Below are positions 41,152-50,681 of a DNA stretch of 64,000 nt, one piece after another. Location: assembly GCF_963676325.1 (NCBI RefSeq), contig NZ_OY781099.1, positions 1,798,001-1,862,000 on the forward strand, given 5' to 3'. Positions within the stretch are counted from its first letter, which is position 1, and every line of letters begins with the position of its first letter. The position numbers were made by a program, and so were the translations under genes. Origin of the DNA: an uncultured Bacteroides sp. GTDB lineage: Bacteria; Bacteroidota; Bacteroidia; Bacteroidales; Bacteroidaceae. The notes under the pieces were generated by a model, which was not told where the DNA came from, made no database searches, and saw only the letters and a list, made by a program, of their open reading frames with translations.

Positions 41152-43665
41152 ATGAAAAAAGTATATATCGTAGGCGGACTGCTTGCGGCTTGCTGTCTTT
41201 ATGGCACCAATGTATCGGTAGCCGCTGTTGGAAACGATAATCTGCACGGAGTCTCGCAGTTGAATGTGGGCAGGCCGGGAAAGTATTTGGTGAAGGTGCC
41301 GCAAGGAAGACAGATGGACGGAAATGTATTTCACCTGGGCACAGCAGTGAATCCCGAGGGGAACTCTGTAACGTTTAACTCGCAGTGTATGTTGCTGAAC
41401 GGTAAGCCTGTGCTGCCGGTGATGGGAGAGTTCCATTTTTCCCGTTATCCCGAGGCCGAATGGCGCAATGAGCTCCTGAAGATGAAGGCCGGAGGGATAA
41501 ATATTCTGGCTACTTATGTTTTCTGGATTCATCACGAAGAGGTGGAAGGAAAGTATAACTGGGCCGGACAGCATGATCTGCATCGGTTTGTGGAGCTTTG
41601 CAATGAGCTGGGCCTGTATGTGGTTCTGAGAGTTGGGCCCTGGTGTCACGGTGAGGTGCGCAACGGCGGCTTTCCTGAATGGCTGGTGAACGGTGGTTTT
41701 AAGCTGCGTGAGGATAATCCCCAGTATCTGGGTAAGTTACGGAACTGGTATGATCATATCTTTGAGCAGGTGAAGGGAATGATGTGGAAGGATGGCGGAC
41801 CGGTAATAGGGGTTCAGCTGGAGAATGAATATGGTGGACGGTGGGAACACCTGATGACGCTGAAGAAGATGGTAAGGGAGATTGGCTTTGATGTGCCGCT
41901 CTACACAAGAACGGGATGGCCAAAGCTGAGTACGCCGGCTACTTTTGGCGAGATTATTCCGCTGTACGGCGATTATCCCGACGGGTTCTGGGACAGGTCG
42001 CTGAAGGAGATGCCGGGCGATTACGGCAAGAGCTATATTTTCCGTTCTTTCCGCGGATCAACGGTGATTGCCACTGAGCAGTTACCTAAGCAATCGGACA
42101 AGGACGACAGAGGTGATCTGGCTTATCCTTACCTTACCTGCGAGCTGGGTGGCGGAATGATGCCGAGCTATCACCGCCGCATAAGCATTGCTCCGATGGA
42201 TGTCTATTCAATGGCTCTGGTACGTGTGGGGTCGGGCAGTAACCTGCCGGGGTATTACATGTATCACGGGGGAACCAATCCGGAAGGAGAGCTTTCTACG
42301 CTGAACGAGAAGCAGGCCAGTAGTCATACTTACTGGAACGATCTGCCGGTGAAATCGTACGATTTTCAGGCTCCATTGGGAGAGTTCGGACAGATGAACG
42401 GGCAGTATCATCTGCTTAGGCGGTTGCATCTGTTTTTGCACGACTTTGGTTCGGAACTGGCAACCATGGAGTCTGCATTTCCGGCCAATGCACCGACAGA
42501 TTTTAAGACTGACTCGGTGTTGCGCTGGTGTGTAAGAAGTAACGGGCGCAGTGGTTATGTGTTTGTGAACAACTATCACAGACTGAAACCGCTGACTCCG
42601 AAAGAAGGTGTGCAGTTTGATGTTGATATGCCCGATGGCCGATTGACTTTCCCTTCGGCACCTGTAACCGTTCCTTCAGATTGCAGCTTCTTCTGGCCGT
42701 TTAACATGAAACTGAACGGGGCTTCGCTGGTCTATGCAACTGCTCAGCCCATCGCGAAACTGACCGATGGAAAGGAACTAACCGTGGTGTTTGCAAAGAG
42801 CGAAGGCATACCGGCTGAGTTTGCATTTGCAGGGAAAGGGGTGACTATTGTCTCTTCTTCCGTAAAGGCAAAGAGGGCAGGCGGACGTATCTGTTTTGCA
42901 GATGTGAAGTGTGGCACTGGCGCGGCCATTCGTCTGCGTGATGCATCGGGCACAACGATAAATGTTGTGGTGCTAAGCGATGCTGCTTCACTGACTTGCT
43001 GGAAGGCAAAGCTGGCAGGGAAGGATCGTTTGTTCATTTCCGTTGCAGGGCTAACGTGTGATGGCAACCGCTTGCAACTGGATACCCGGACTACCGACAA
43101 GGCTTCAGTGGATGTATATCCGGCACCGAAGAAACTATCAATGAACGGCACCCAACTAAATGGTACGTCAGATGGTTTGTTTACCCGTTATGACATAAAG
43201 CAACCCGATGTGAAGACGCTCACTCTCTCTCTTGAGCTGAAAAGAAAAGCCGGAGTAGCAAGGAAGATTGAGATGGGCAAGGCAAAGGTAGCCATGCAAC
43301 CTGAAGATTCTGACTTTGAGAAAGGGGCTGCTGTGTGGTCGGTTAAGCTGCCCGAACAGATAAATCCGCAACGCGATCTTTACCTTCGCATTCCTTACGT
43401 AGGCGATGTGGCAAGGATTTATCTGGATGGTAAGTTGCTGACCGACAATTTCTATAATGGCAAACCATTCGAGCTTGGCTTGAAGCGCTATGCTCCGGAT
43501 ATTTATAGCAAAGAACTGACTATCTCAATCCTGCCTCTGAGTAAGGATGCACCTATCTATCTCCCCAAATCGGCTTGGCCCGACTTTAAAGGAGCAGAAA
43601 GCATAGTAACCTTGCCAAAAGTTGATGTGTACGAGAAGCAGCAGATTGTGCTTGTGGCGGAATAA
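41152..43665 (+). CDS. Glycoside hydrolase family 35 beta-galactosidase
   Basis: 837 residues with an N-terminal signal peptide (about residues 1-25). The catalytic barrel runs from about residue 75 (LNGKPVLPVMGEFHFSRYP) to 390, with the acid/base Glu in VQLENEYGG near residue 224 and the likely nucleophile Glu in LTCELGGGM near 327. The C-terminal half is beta-rich, including a jelly-roll segment (near 760-800). It should release terminal beta-galactose from oligosaccharides or glycans in the periplasm or at the surface. It is a single gene, noticeably GC-richer than the preceding intergenic DNA. Confidence 0.9.
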   Translation: MKKVYIVGGLLAACCLYGTNVSVAAVGNDNLHGVSQLNVGRPGKYLVKVPQGRQMDGNVFHLGTAVNPEGNSVTFNSQCMLLNGKPVLPVMGEFHFSRYPEAEWRNELLKMKAGGINILATYVFWIHHEEVEGKYNWAGQHDLHRFVELCNELGLYVVLRVGPWCHGEVRNGGFPEWLVNGGFKLREDNPQYLGKLRNWYDHIFEQVKGMMWKDGGPVIGVQLENEYGGRWEHLMTLKKMVREIGFDVPLYTRTGWPKLSTPATFGEIIPLYGDYPDGFWDRSLKEMPGDYGKSYIFRSFRGSTVIATEQLPKQSDKDDRGDLAYPYLTCELGGGMMPSYHRRISIAPMDVYSMALVRVGSGSNLPGYYMYHGGTNPEGELSTLNEKQASSHTYWNDLPVKSYDFQAPLGEFGQMNGQYHLLRRLHLFLHDFGSELATMESAFPANAPTDFKTDSVLRWCVRSNGRSGYVFVNNYHRLKPLTPKEGVQFDVDMPDGRLTFPSAPVTVPSDCSFFWPFNMKLNGASLVYATAQPIAKLTDGKELTVVFAKSEGIPAEFAFAGKGVTIVSSSVKAKRAGGRICFADVKCGTGAAIRLRDASGTTINVVVLSDAASLTCWKAKLAGKDRLFISVAGLTCDGNRLQLDTRTTDKASVDVYPAPKKLSMNGTQLNGTSDGLFTRYDIKQPDVKTLTLSLELKRKAGVARKIEMGKAKVAMQPEDSDFEKGAAVWSVKLPEQINPQRDLYLRIPYVGDVARIYLDGKLLTDNFYNGKPFELGLKRYAPDIYSKELTISILPLSKDAPIYLPKSAWPDFKGAESIVTLPKVDVYEKQQIVLVAE

Positions 43666-43703
43666 AACTGGGATTTATAGTGAATACTATAACTGCTATA
43701 TAA

Positions 43704-43754
43704 AAATCCTGCAATAAAAGGACGTATCACTACGCTACTTTTATTGCAGGATTT
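43704..43754. terminator. Bidirectional terminator between GH35 and mutarotase genes
   Basis: A perfect 17-bp stem (left arm AAATCCTGCAATAAAAG) around a 17-base loop between convergent genes. Confidence 0.88.
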
Positions 43755-43826
43755 AAAACAAAAAACATTAACAACTCTACTCTCGGGAAAAACTAGTTAA
43801 AACTTAGTATCTGATTTGCAACTAAG

Positions 43827-44219
43827 CTAGATATTATATAAATGAAACATCCTGTCCATAAGCTTCCATTTCTCGGCGGATGAAGCTCCCGGCTCTGAGA
43901 CCTGAAAGATGGACATGTATTCTTCCCATTCTGCCTGGAGAGGTAAGGCGGCCAGTTTGTTCATGGCCGAGTCCCAGTCGAAATCGAGTGGTGTTTCCAC
44001 AATCATAAACAAGCGTGTGTCTAGTATATATATTTCCATTTCAAGGATACCTACCTCTTTGATTCCGTTACGAATCTCGGGCCATGCTTCAGCTTCGCTG
44101 TGTCTTTTTCTATATTCGGCAATCAGTTCGGGATCATCCTTCAAATCAAGAGTCTGACAATATCTCTTTATCGGTCCGTTATATTCCTGAACGCGATATC
44201 CTGTTTCTTTTGTTTCCAT
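43827..44219 (-). CDS. L-rhamnose mutarotase-family protein
   Basis: 130 residues of the RhaM/DUF718 family: RYCQTLDLKDDPELIAEYRKRH, a WPEI segment, a conserved histidine and tyrosine-rich ferredoxin-like fold, and IYILDTRLFMIVET. These small enzymes speed the alpha-beta interconversion of 6-deoxyhexoses. Because it follows an alpha-L-fucosidase by 18 bases, L-fucose is the likely substrate, which is an inference from context. It is cytoplasmic. Confidence 0.87.
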   Translation of the reverse strand: METKETGYRVQEYNGPIKRYCQTLDLKDDPELIAEYRKRHSEAEAWPEIRNGIKEVGILEMEIYILDTRLFMIVETPLDFDWDSAMNKLAALPLQAEWEEYMSIFQVSEPGASSAEKWKLMDRMFHLYNI

Positions 44220-44237
44220 ATTATTAATGCCTTAAGG

Positions 44238-45878
44238 TTAGTTATTAATCTTCAGAACCAGTGGCATGTTGTTTGGCTTCTGTTCTGGAATAGCAACGAT
44301 GAGTCCGGTATTGTCACGGGTAAACGAAGCTTTTCTGCTTCCTAGCAACTGTACTTTCTTAATCTCCTTTTCATAGTTAGGAGAACCGGCAGCCAATGAC
44401 TTGATAACAATTTTGCCATTCTCGGGCCATTCCATTACAATGGCATACAGTGTTCCGTCCTTCTCTGTGAAACGGATATCTTCAGCAGTGTATTTGTTCT
44501 TGCCTTCATTGAATCCTTGTGCATTCATCGGATTCTTTTTCTCGGCATCGGGACCTTCTCCAAAGGTAGTCCAGGGACGAGTACCGAAGATAGATTCCTT
44601 ATTAATATCCATCCATCCTGCAATTCCTTCCAATACAGCCACTTCTTTATCGTCGATAGTTCCATCACCACGAACAGGGATGTTTAGCAGTAAATTACCG
44701 TTTTTACTTACTATATCAGCAAGCATTTGTATAACTGATTTGGCCGATTTATATCGGTTGTTATCGTAAATGGAACGATTATAATGCCAGCTTCCGATAC
44801 AAGTACATGTTTGCCAAGGCTTTTCCTGCATCTTATCCGGAGCACCTCTTTCTACATCCCATACAAGGCATTCTTTTTGCTCGTCAGTTAGAATCTTCCC
44901 AAAGATAACAGCATTCAGTTTCCCTTTGTTTCTTTTCATGTTGCTGTTATAATAATGAGCAGCAATACGGAGTCCGGCGTCACTAATAGGCCATAGAGGC
45001 AGCGCTGTATCATCAAAATAGAGTAAATCGGGATGATACTTATTAATCATATCAACGGTTCTGTCATAGAAATTATCGCAATATTCCTTGCTGGGAACGG
45101 ATGCACCATCTGCCCATTCCCATTGAGAATGGATGGCACCTGGATTTTGGTTTTTACTACTTAACTCATGATTCTGTGCATATAGTTCCTGCGGATCTAA
45201 ACCATCCCACCATTGTCCTTTGCCATCTTTTTTAGTAAGTTTTCCATCATAAGGAACTCCGGCTAGAGGGCCTTGCTTGTCGGCTCCCTGAGATGTTTCG
45301 TACCATGTCCATGCATGAGAGGCATGAATACTAACTCCGAAAGGTAAACCGTTGTGTCTGGCAGCTTTGGTCCAGCCGTCAAGAATGTTTTTCTTAGGAC
45401 CAATTTGGGTTGAGTTCCAGTTATGGTATTTGCTATCCCACAAGTCGAAATTATCGTGGTGATTACCCATTGCAAAGAAGTATTGAGCACCTGCACGCTT
45501 ATACAGTTTCACAAGTTTTTCCGGATCCCAGTTCTCAGCTTTCCATTCATGGATAATATCTTTGAATCCGAACTTTGAAGGATGACCATACTTTTGAAGG
45601 TGAGATTTATATTGACCAGATCCCTCTTCGTACATGCCACGGCCATACCAGTCACCATCTTCCGGTTGACATTGAGGTCCCCAGTGGGCCCAGATTCCAA
45701 ACTTTGCATTACGATACCATTCGGGTACTTCATATTGTTTCAGTGATTCCCATGTAGGCTGAAACTTTCCGGTCTGCATGGGCTCTTTTGCTGTACTGGC
45801 TGACTGACTGTTGTCTTGCGCAAAACTTGTCTGCCCAAAGAAGGCTGTAAATAAGGTAATGAATAAGATGTTTTTCAT
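44238..45878 (-). CDS. Glycoside hydrolase family 29 alpha-L-fucosidase
   Basis: 546 residues with a signal peptide cleaved near SFAQD (residue 20). The GH29 barrel includes WYRNAKFGIWAHWGPQ, FFAMGNHHDNFDLWDS and the nucleophile Asp in LLYFDDTALP near residue 286; NGNLLLNIPVRGDG closes it. A C-terminal beta-sandwich follows (about 440-546). It should hydrolyse alpha-fucose residues from glycans after export. A TATATTTG box (45931-45938, minus) may be its promoter. It is divergent from an AraC regulator. Confidence 0.92.
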   Translation of the reverse strand: MKNILFITLFTAFFGQTSFAQDNSQSASTAKEPMQTGKFQPTWESLKQYEVPEWYRNAKFGIWAHWGPQCQPEDGDWYGRGMYEEGSGQYKSHLQKYGHPSKFGFKDIIHEWKAENWDPEKLVKLYKRAGAQYFFAMGNHHDNFDLWDSKYHNWNSTQIGPKKNILDGWTKAARHNGLPFGVSIHASHAWTWYETSQGADKQGPLAGVPYDGKLTKKDGKGQWWDGLDPQELYAQNHELSSKNQNPGAIHSQWEWADGASVPSKEYCDNFYDRTVDMINKYHPDLLYFDDTALPLWPISDAGLRIAAHYYNSNMKRNKGKLNAVIFGKILTDEQKECLVWDVERGAPDKMQEKPWQTCTCIGSWHYNRSIYDNNRYKSAKSVIQMLADIVSKNGNLLLNIPVRGDGTIDDKEVAVLEGIAGWMDINKESIFGTRPWTTFGEGPDAEKKNPMNAQGFNEGKNKYTAEDIRFTEKDGTLYAIVMEWPENGKIVIKSLAAGSPNYEKEIKKVQLLGSRKASFTRDNTGLIVAIPEQKPNNMPLVLKINN

Positions 45879-46175
45879 GTGTTTATTCTTATATGAAAAA
45901 GGTTTTATAAAATTGACTATTCTACAATTGCAAATATATAGAGTATGATTCTATTAATATTATACTATCCCGATAGATTATAACATTATTTCGATGTTTT
46001 GTTATTTTATGAAATGGGTGACTATCTATAACATAGCTATAAAAGGTGCTTGTTAATGCTTTCTGGTTGGCATTATTCCGATAAAAAATAATATTATTTC
46101 TATCTTTCCTGTTTAAATAGGAACAATATCTGAATTATTAAATTATCTTCGCTCAGGTGAAAAAGAAAAACGTAT

Positions 46176-47036
46176 ATGTCTAAAGAGAAAGAATGCTTAA
46201 ACTTTACTTTGCTGAATATAGGGCATGCCGTTCATAATGCCGACTGGAACTGGAGTAATGTAAGTAGTCCGTTTACAAGGTTATATTGGGTGGAAGGTGG
46301 CAGTGCTAAGATTGTATTGCCCGAAGGTACTTATAATCTTACTCCCGGACATCTGTATCTGATACCTTCTTTTACGCTACACAGCTATGTGTGCGACGGA
46401 TATTTCTCTTTGTACTATATTCATATCTACGAGGAACAGACAGACACGCTAAGTATCATAGAACAACTGAATATGCCTGTTGAGGTGGAAGCTGCATCTG
46501 TAGATGTTCAATTGGTGAAACGCTTGCTGGAGATAAATCCCGACCGTGAATTGAAACGCTATGATCCTTCGTTCTATGATAATTCCCAGACTCTGATGAA
46601 AAATATTTCAGAAAATGCGCAATTACCATATTATCTGATAATAGAGACGAAAGGGATTTTGCAACAGCTTTTCTCCCGATTTCTGAAAATGGCCGAGCTA
46701 AGGATAGAGGTAACCGATAACAGGATATTAAAGGCATTACGCTATATCCGGAAAAATATAGATAAGACAATAAATATCAATCAGCTGTCGGGCTTATGCT
46801 TTCTCACTGACGATCATTTTATCCGGCTTTTCAAGAAAGAGATGAAATGCACTCCAACGCAATACATTAATCAGAAGAAGATAGAAAGGGCTCAGGTAAT
46901 GCTAATCATTGATGATTTGCCTATAAAGGAAATAGCCTACAATCTCTCTTTTGATAACATATCTTATTTTAATAAGCTCTTTAAAAGCTTAACAGGGCTA
47001 ACGCCGGGCGAATATAAAAAAGGGTTGCACGTGTAA
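46176..47036 (+). CDS. AraC-family transcriptional regulator
   Basis: 286 residues. The N-terminal cupin-like sensor domain (about 1-150: WVEGGSAKIVLPEGTYNLTPGHLYLIPSF) is followed by two helix-turn-helix motifs near residues 200-280 (INQLSGLCFLTDDHFIRLFKKEMKCTPTQYI and IKEIAYNLSFDNISYFNKLFK). Divergent arrangement with the fucosidase operon suggests it controls that operon in response to fucose or a derived sugar. This is inferred from position. Confidence 0.88.
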   Translation: MSKEKECLNFTLLNIGHAVHNADWNWSNVSSPFTRLYWVEGGSAKIVLPEGTYNLTPGHLYLIPSFTLHSYVCDGYFSLYYIHIYEEQTDTLSIIEQLNMPVEVEAASVDVQLVKRLLEINPDRELKRYDPSFYDNSQTLMKNISENAQLPYYLIIETKGILQQLFSRFLKMAELRIEVTDNRILKALRYIRKNIDKTININQLSGLCFLTDDHFIRLFKKEMKCTPTQYINQKKIERAQVMLIIDDLPIKEIAYNLSFDNISYFNKLFKSLTGLTPGEYKKGLHV

Positions 47037-47043
47037 GTGATCT

Positions 47044-47694
47044 TTATTTCTTTCTCTTCATTGGAACAAACTGAACGCCTATAAGTGGGAACATTATCAC
47101 CTTTCTGTTTATATCCTTGGTGAGAAGATAGAGCGTTTGTTCGGATACTCCAACGGGGATTACCATTTTTCCTCCGGGAGATAGTTGTTCTATCAATATT
47201 TCCGGAATATATGGAGGTGCTGCAGTTACAATTATCGCATTGAAAGGAGCCGCTGCTTCATACCCGTTATACCCATCGTCAAGAATGAAGTGAATGTTGT
47301 TATACATTTGTATAACCGGGTTAGCTTTTGCTATTTCATAAAGCTCCGGAATAATCTCCATGGTGTAGACTTCACCGGCAAGCTCGGCCAGAATGGCTGT
47401 CTGATATCCCGTTCCGGTTCCTATCTCAAGAACTCTGTCGGTTTTCTTAAGAGAAAGCAGCTCTGTCATCTTTGCAACAATATAAGGTTGTGATATTGTT
47501 TGACCGCAATAAGAGGGAAGCGCCTGGTCTGAATATGCATATTCGCAGAATTCCGAAGGCACAAAAAGATGTCTGGGTATTTTTTCAAGAGCGCACAGAA
47601 GGGCTTTGTTTCTTATCCCTCTGAACTCGATCTGCTCTTTTATCATCAAATGCCGTTCTTTGTCAGACTTTTCTTTGTTGTACTCAAGTGACAT
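47044..47694 (-). CDS. pcm: Protein-L-isoaspartate O-methyltransferase
   Basis: 216 residues. SAM-binding motif VLEIGTGTGYQTAILAEL near residue 84, QTISQPYIVAKMTELL, the post-motif VYTMEI strand and the C-terminal GVQFVPM match the family. It repairs isoaspartyl residues in ageing proteins. It is convergent with the AraC gene, ending 7 bases from it; no operon partner. Confidence 0.93.
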   Translation of the reverse strand: MSLEYNKEKSDKERHLMIKEQIEFRGIRNKALLCALEKIPRHLFVPSEFCEYAYSDQALPSYCGQTISQPYIVAKMTELLSLKKTDRVLEIGTGTGYQTAILAELAGEVYTMEIIPELYEIAKANPVIQMYNNIHFILDDGYNGYEAAAPFNAIIVTAAPPYIPEILIEQLSPGGKMVIPVGVSEQTLYLLTKDINRKVIMFPLIGVQFVPMKRKK

Positions 47695-48139
47695 TGCAAT
47701 ACCCTCCTGAATTTAATGTGTCTATTATAATATAGAAACAATAATAATGCTTTGTTTGTTTCGTTTGATTGACTTTTAGATGCGTCCTTTCTGATAAAAT
47801 GTTTGATAAAAGAATGCTGAAATTAATGAAGTAAAATCGACAAATCTGTCTTAATATTGACGATAGAAAGAGTAAAAGCACATATTGATTTTATTTTTCG
47901 TGCAATTCAGTTAGCAAAAAGACTTTCTATAAATAGTTGTCTGTATATGAGTGATATATCTTGATTTTGGTATGGCGGATAGCTCCTGACTTTATTAATG
48001 ATGAAATGAAACGGATGAATGGTTTTTAAAATATCTTATTATAAAAGGTTATTCTTATAGCTTATTTTTCAAATCAATAAGATTTTTTTTATATTTGTCC
48101 ATTATACCTAATAAATCCTTTAAATAAAGAAAAAGCAAC
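47695..48139. other. Intergenic region between pcm and the GH20 gene
   Basis: 445 AT-rich bases. A TATATTTG box (48090-48097) with TTTC 19 bases upstream is a likely promoter for the hexosaminidase gene. Nothing else was recognised. Confidence 0.6.
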
Positions 48140-50476
48140 ATGAAAAAACTCTTTTCTATTCTTCTATTTTGCTCGTTTTTAACTCACGGGAATGTGCTGA
48201 AAGCGGGAAACTATGATCTTGTTCCTCTTCCAAACTCAATACAGAAGGCTGATGGACACTTTATGTTGAGTAATGAATGCGAATTTATCGTTCAGTCGGG
48301 TATTGACAGTAAGTGTGCAAAAGTAGCTGAAGACTTTGCAAAGCAATTGGGGCTGACTTCGGGCATTGATGTAAAAGTCAGTTCCACAGCAACTAAAAAG
48401 GCATCTGCTAATGCTATCTCTTTTATTATGAATAAAGCAATTCCTGCAGAAGGATACAAGCTTAATGTAAAGAGTGACAGGGTGGTGATTGAAGCATCTG
48501 CACCCGAAGGTTTCTTCCACGCCATTCAAACTGTAAAACAGTTGCTTCCGGTTGCTGTTTATGGAAAAGAGCTGGCTAAGGACCAGAAATGGGAACTCCC
48601 TTGCGTAGCAATTGAAGATACTCCACGTTTCAAATACAGAGGTATGCATCTCGACGTGTCGCGCCATTTCTTTGGTGTGGATGAGGTGAAGAAATACATT
48701 GATGTGCTGGCTGTTCATAAGCTGAACTATATGCATTTTCATCTGACAGACGATCAGGGATGGAGAATCGAAATTAAGAAATATCCAAAGCTGACTACTA
48801 TAGGCAGTACCCGCAAGCAGACAATGATTAAGAAAGAGTGGGGGAACTTCGATGGCAAACCTTACGGAGGCTTCTACACTCAGGCCGAAATCAAAGAGAT
48901 TGTGAAATATGCTCAGGATCGTTTCATTACTATCATTCCCGAGATTGATCTTCCCGGACACATGGTTGCTGCTTTGACTGCTTATCCGGAACTGGGATGT
49001 ACCGGTGGTCCTTACAGCGTGTGGGGCGAATGGGGCGTTAACGATGATGTGTTGTGCGTAGGAAAAGAGTCTACATTTACTTTCCTTGAAAATGTACTGA
49101 CTGAAGTTATGGAACTTTTCCCTTCAAAATACATTCATATTGGTGGAGACGAATGCCCTAAGGTACGCTGGGAAAAATGTCCCACATGCCAGGCAAAGAT
49201 TAAGGAACTTGGTTTGACATCAGATGGTAAACACACGGCTGAAGCAAAATTGCAAAGCTATACAATGTCCAGGATGGAGAAGTTTCTGAACGACAAAGGT
49301 CGCAAGATAATTGGCTGGGATGAAATTCTGGAAGGTGGAGTTGCTCCTAATGCCACCGTAATGTCGTGGAGAGGAATACAAGGCGGAATTGAAGCTGCAC
49401 AGCTGAAACACGATGTGATTATGACTCCGGTTTCTCATCTTTACTTTGATTATTACCAATCTCTTGATCCTAACGAACCATTTGGTATCGGAGGATTTAC
49501 TAACGTTGAGAAAGTATATTCCTTTGAACCGGTTCCTTCTGAACTGACAAAGGAGCAAAGTAAATATATTATTGGTACACAAGCTAACTTGTGGACTGAA
49601 TACGTTCTTTCCAATCAGCATCTGGAATACATGTTGCTTCCACGTCTTGCTGCATTGAGCGAAGTACAATGGACACTCCCTGAAAATAAAAACTATCCCG
49701 ACTTCCTTACCCGTATCGGTCATATTGCAAATATCTATGATACAATGAGATTAAACTATGCCAAACATATTTTTGGAGTGAATGGTAAGTATGCTGTAAA
49801 TACAGATAAAGGATGTGTAGAAGCTACATTGGATGCCATTGGTGATGCTCCTGTTTACTATACCGTTGACGGAACAGAGCCTTCTGTAAATAGCAGCAAA
49901 TATACTTCACCCGTTGAGATTGGTCACTCTTGTACGCTCAAAGTAATGGTGGACAGAAGTAACATAAAGACTGGTAATTTAGAACAGCCATTTGCTTTCA
50001 GCAAGACTACTGCAAAGAAGGTGGTGCTTAATACAAATCCTAGTAAGAACTATACCTTTGGCGGTGCTTCTACATTGGTAGATGGTATTCGTGGTGGCAA
50101 TAACTACCTATCCGGCATGTGGATAGGTTTTCTGGCAGAGCCGATGGATGTAACTATTGATTTGGCTGAAAGCACAAAACTATCGTCTGTTCGTGTGGGT
50201 ACTTTAGCTGCTAAAGGAGACTGGATCTTCCCTCCGAAAGATATTGTAGCTTATCTGTCGGCTGACGGACAGGACTTTAAAGAAGCTGCAAAGCTGACTA
50301 TCCCTGAAGCTCAGAAAGGAGACAGAAACGGAGTAACAGAATATACACTTAGCTTTCCTTCTTCACAAGCCAGGTTTGTGAAGGTGGTTGCACATAACAC
50401 TAATTCTATCCCTGACTGGCACGGTGGAAAGGGCAAGGCTGCCACAATGTTCATTGACGAGATATCTGCAGAGTAA
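48140..50476 (+). CDS. Glycoside hydrolase family 20 beta-N-acetylhexosaminidase
   Basis: 778 residues with a signal peptide (about 1-22). An N-terminal GH20b domain is followed by the catalytic barrel (about 155-510) beginning FKYRGMHLDVSRHFF. The catalytic Asp-Glu pair is in YIHIGGDECPK near residue 335, and IIGWDEILEGG and WRGIQGG line the site. After the barrel comes a beta-rich region (550-630) and a discoidin-like F5/8 type C domain (about 640-775) that may bind sugars. It should remove terminal GlcNAc or GalNAc from glycans. Confidence 0.93.
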   Translation: MKKLFSILLFCSFLTHGNVLKAGNYDLVPLPNSIQKADGHFMLSNECEFIVQSGIDSKCAKVAEDFAKQLGLTSGIDVKVSSTATKKASANAISFIMNKAIPAEGYKLNVKSDRVVIEASAPEGFFHAIQTVKQLLPVAVYGKELAKDQKWELPCVAIEDTPRFKYRGMHLDVSRHFFGVDEVKKYIDVLAVHKLNYMHFHLTDDQGWRIEIKKYPKLTTIGSTRKQTMIKKEWGNFDGKPYGGFYTQAEIKEIVKYAQDRFITIIPEIDLPGHMVAALTAYPELGCTGGPYSVWGEWGVNDDVLCVGKESTFTFLENVLTEVMELFPSKYIHIGGDECPKVRWEKCPTCQAKIKELGLTSDGKHTAEAKLQSYTMSRMEKFLNDKGRKIIGWDEILEGGVAPNATVMSWRGIQGGIEAAQLKHDVIMTPVSHLYFDYYQSLDPNEPFGIGGFTNVEKVYSFEPVPSELTKEQSKYIIGTQANLWTEYVLSNQHLEYMLLPRLAALSEVQWTLPENKNYPDFLTRIGHIANIYDTMRLNYAKHIFGVNGKYAVNTDKGCVEATLDAIGDAPVYYTVDGTEPSVNSSKYTSPVEIGHSCTLKVMVDRSNIKTGNLEQPFAFSKTTAKKVVLNTNPSKNYTFGGASTLVDGIRGGNNYLSGMWIGFLAEPMDVTIDLAESTKLSSVRVGTLAAKGDWIFPPKDIVAYLSADGQDFKEAAKLTIPEAQKGDRNGVTEYTLSFPSSQARFVKVVAHNTNSIPDWHGGKGKAATMFIDEISAE

Positions 50477-50504
50477 GTATTTAGCAGAGTTTTAATTAAT
50501 ACAG

Positions 50505-50536
50505 AGAGCGTTCAATATTTGTTGGGCGCTCTTTTT
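50505..50536 (+). terminator. Terminator after the GH20 gene
   Basis: AGAGCG pairs with CGCTCT around a 16-base loop, followed by five T residues. Confidence 0.7.
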
Positions 50537-50560
50537 CGATTTTATCTAATAGATTTACAA

Positions 50561-50644
50561 TTTACACCCGGGTCTCAGGCTGATTTAGACCCGGATGTAA
50601 ATCAACTTTAGACCCGGGTCTGAATAGCGTTTACACCCGGGTCT
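50561..50644. repeat. Cluster of four related CCCGGG-centred repeats
   Basis: TTTACACCCGGGTCT at 50561-50575 and again at 50630-50644; an inverted variant AGACCCGGATGTAAA at 50587-50601; and the perfect palindrome AGACCCGGGTCT at 50610-50621. They alternate in orientation within 84 bases between the convergent GH20 and TonB-receptor genes and contrast with the AT-rich surroundings. Confidence 0.75.
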
Positions 50645-50681
50645 AAATAAGAATGTGTTTAATCATTCTTCGGTGAGCTCC

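Noticed and set aside
48236..48961. A 241-codon minus-strand frame opposite the GH20 gene
   Set aside because: Antisense shadow; GH20 motifs on the other strand are unambiguous.
50561..50644. Possible CRISPR array
   Set aside because: Repeats are too short, alternate in orientation and have irregular spacing; no cas genes are near.
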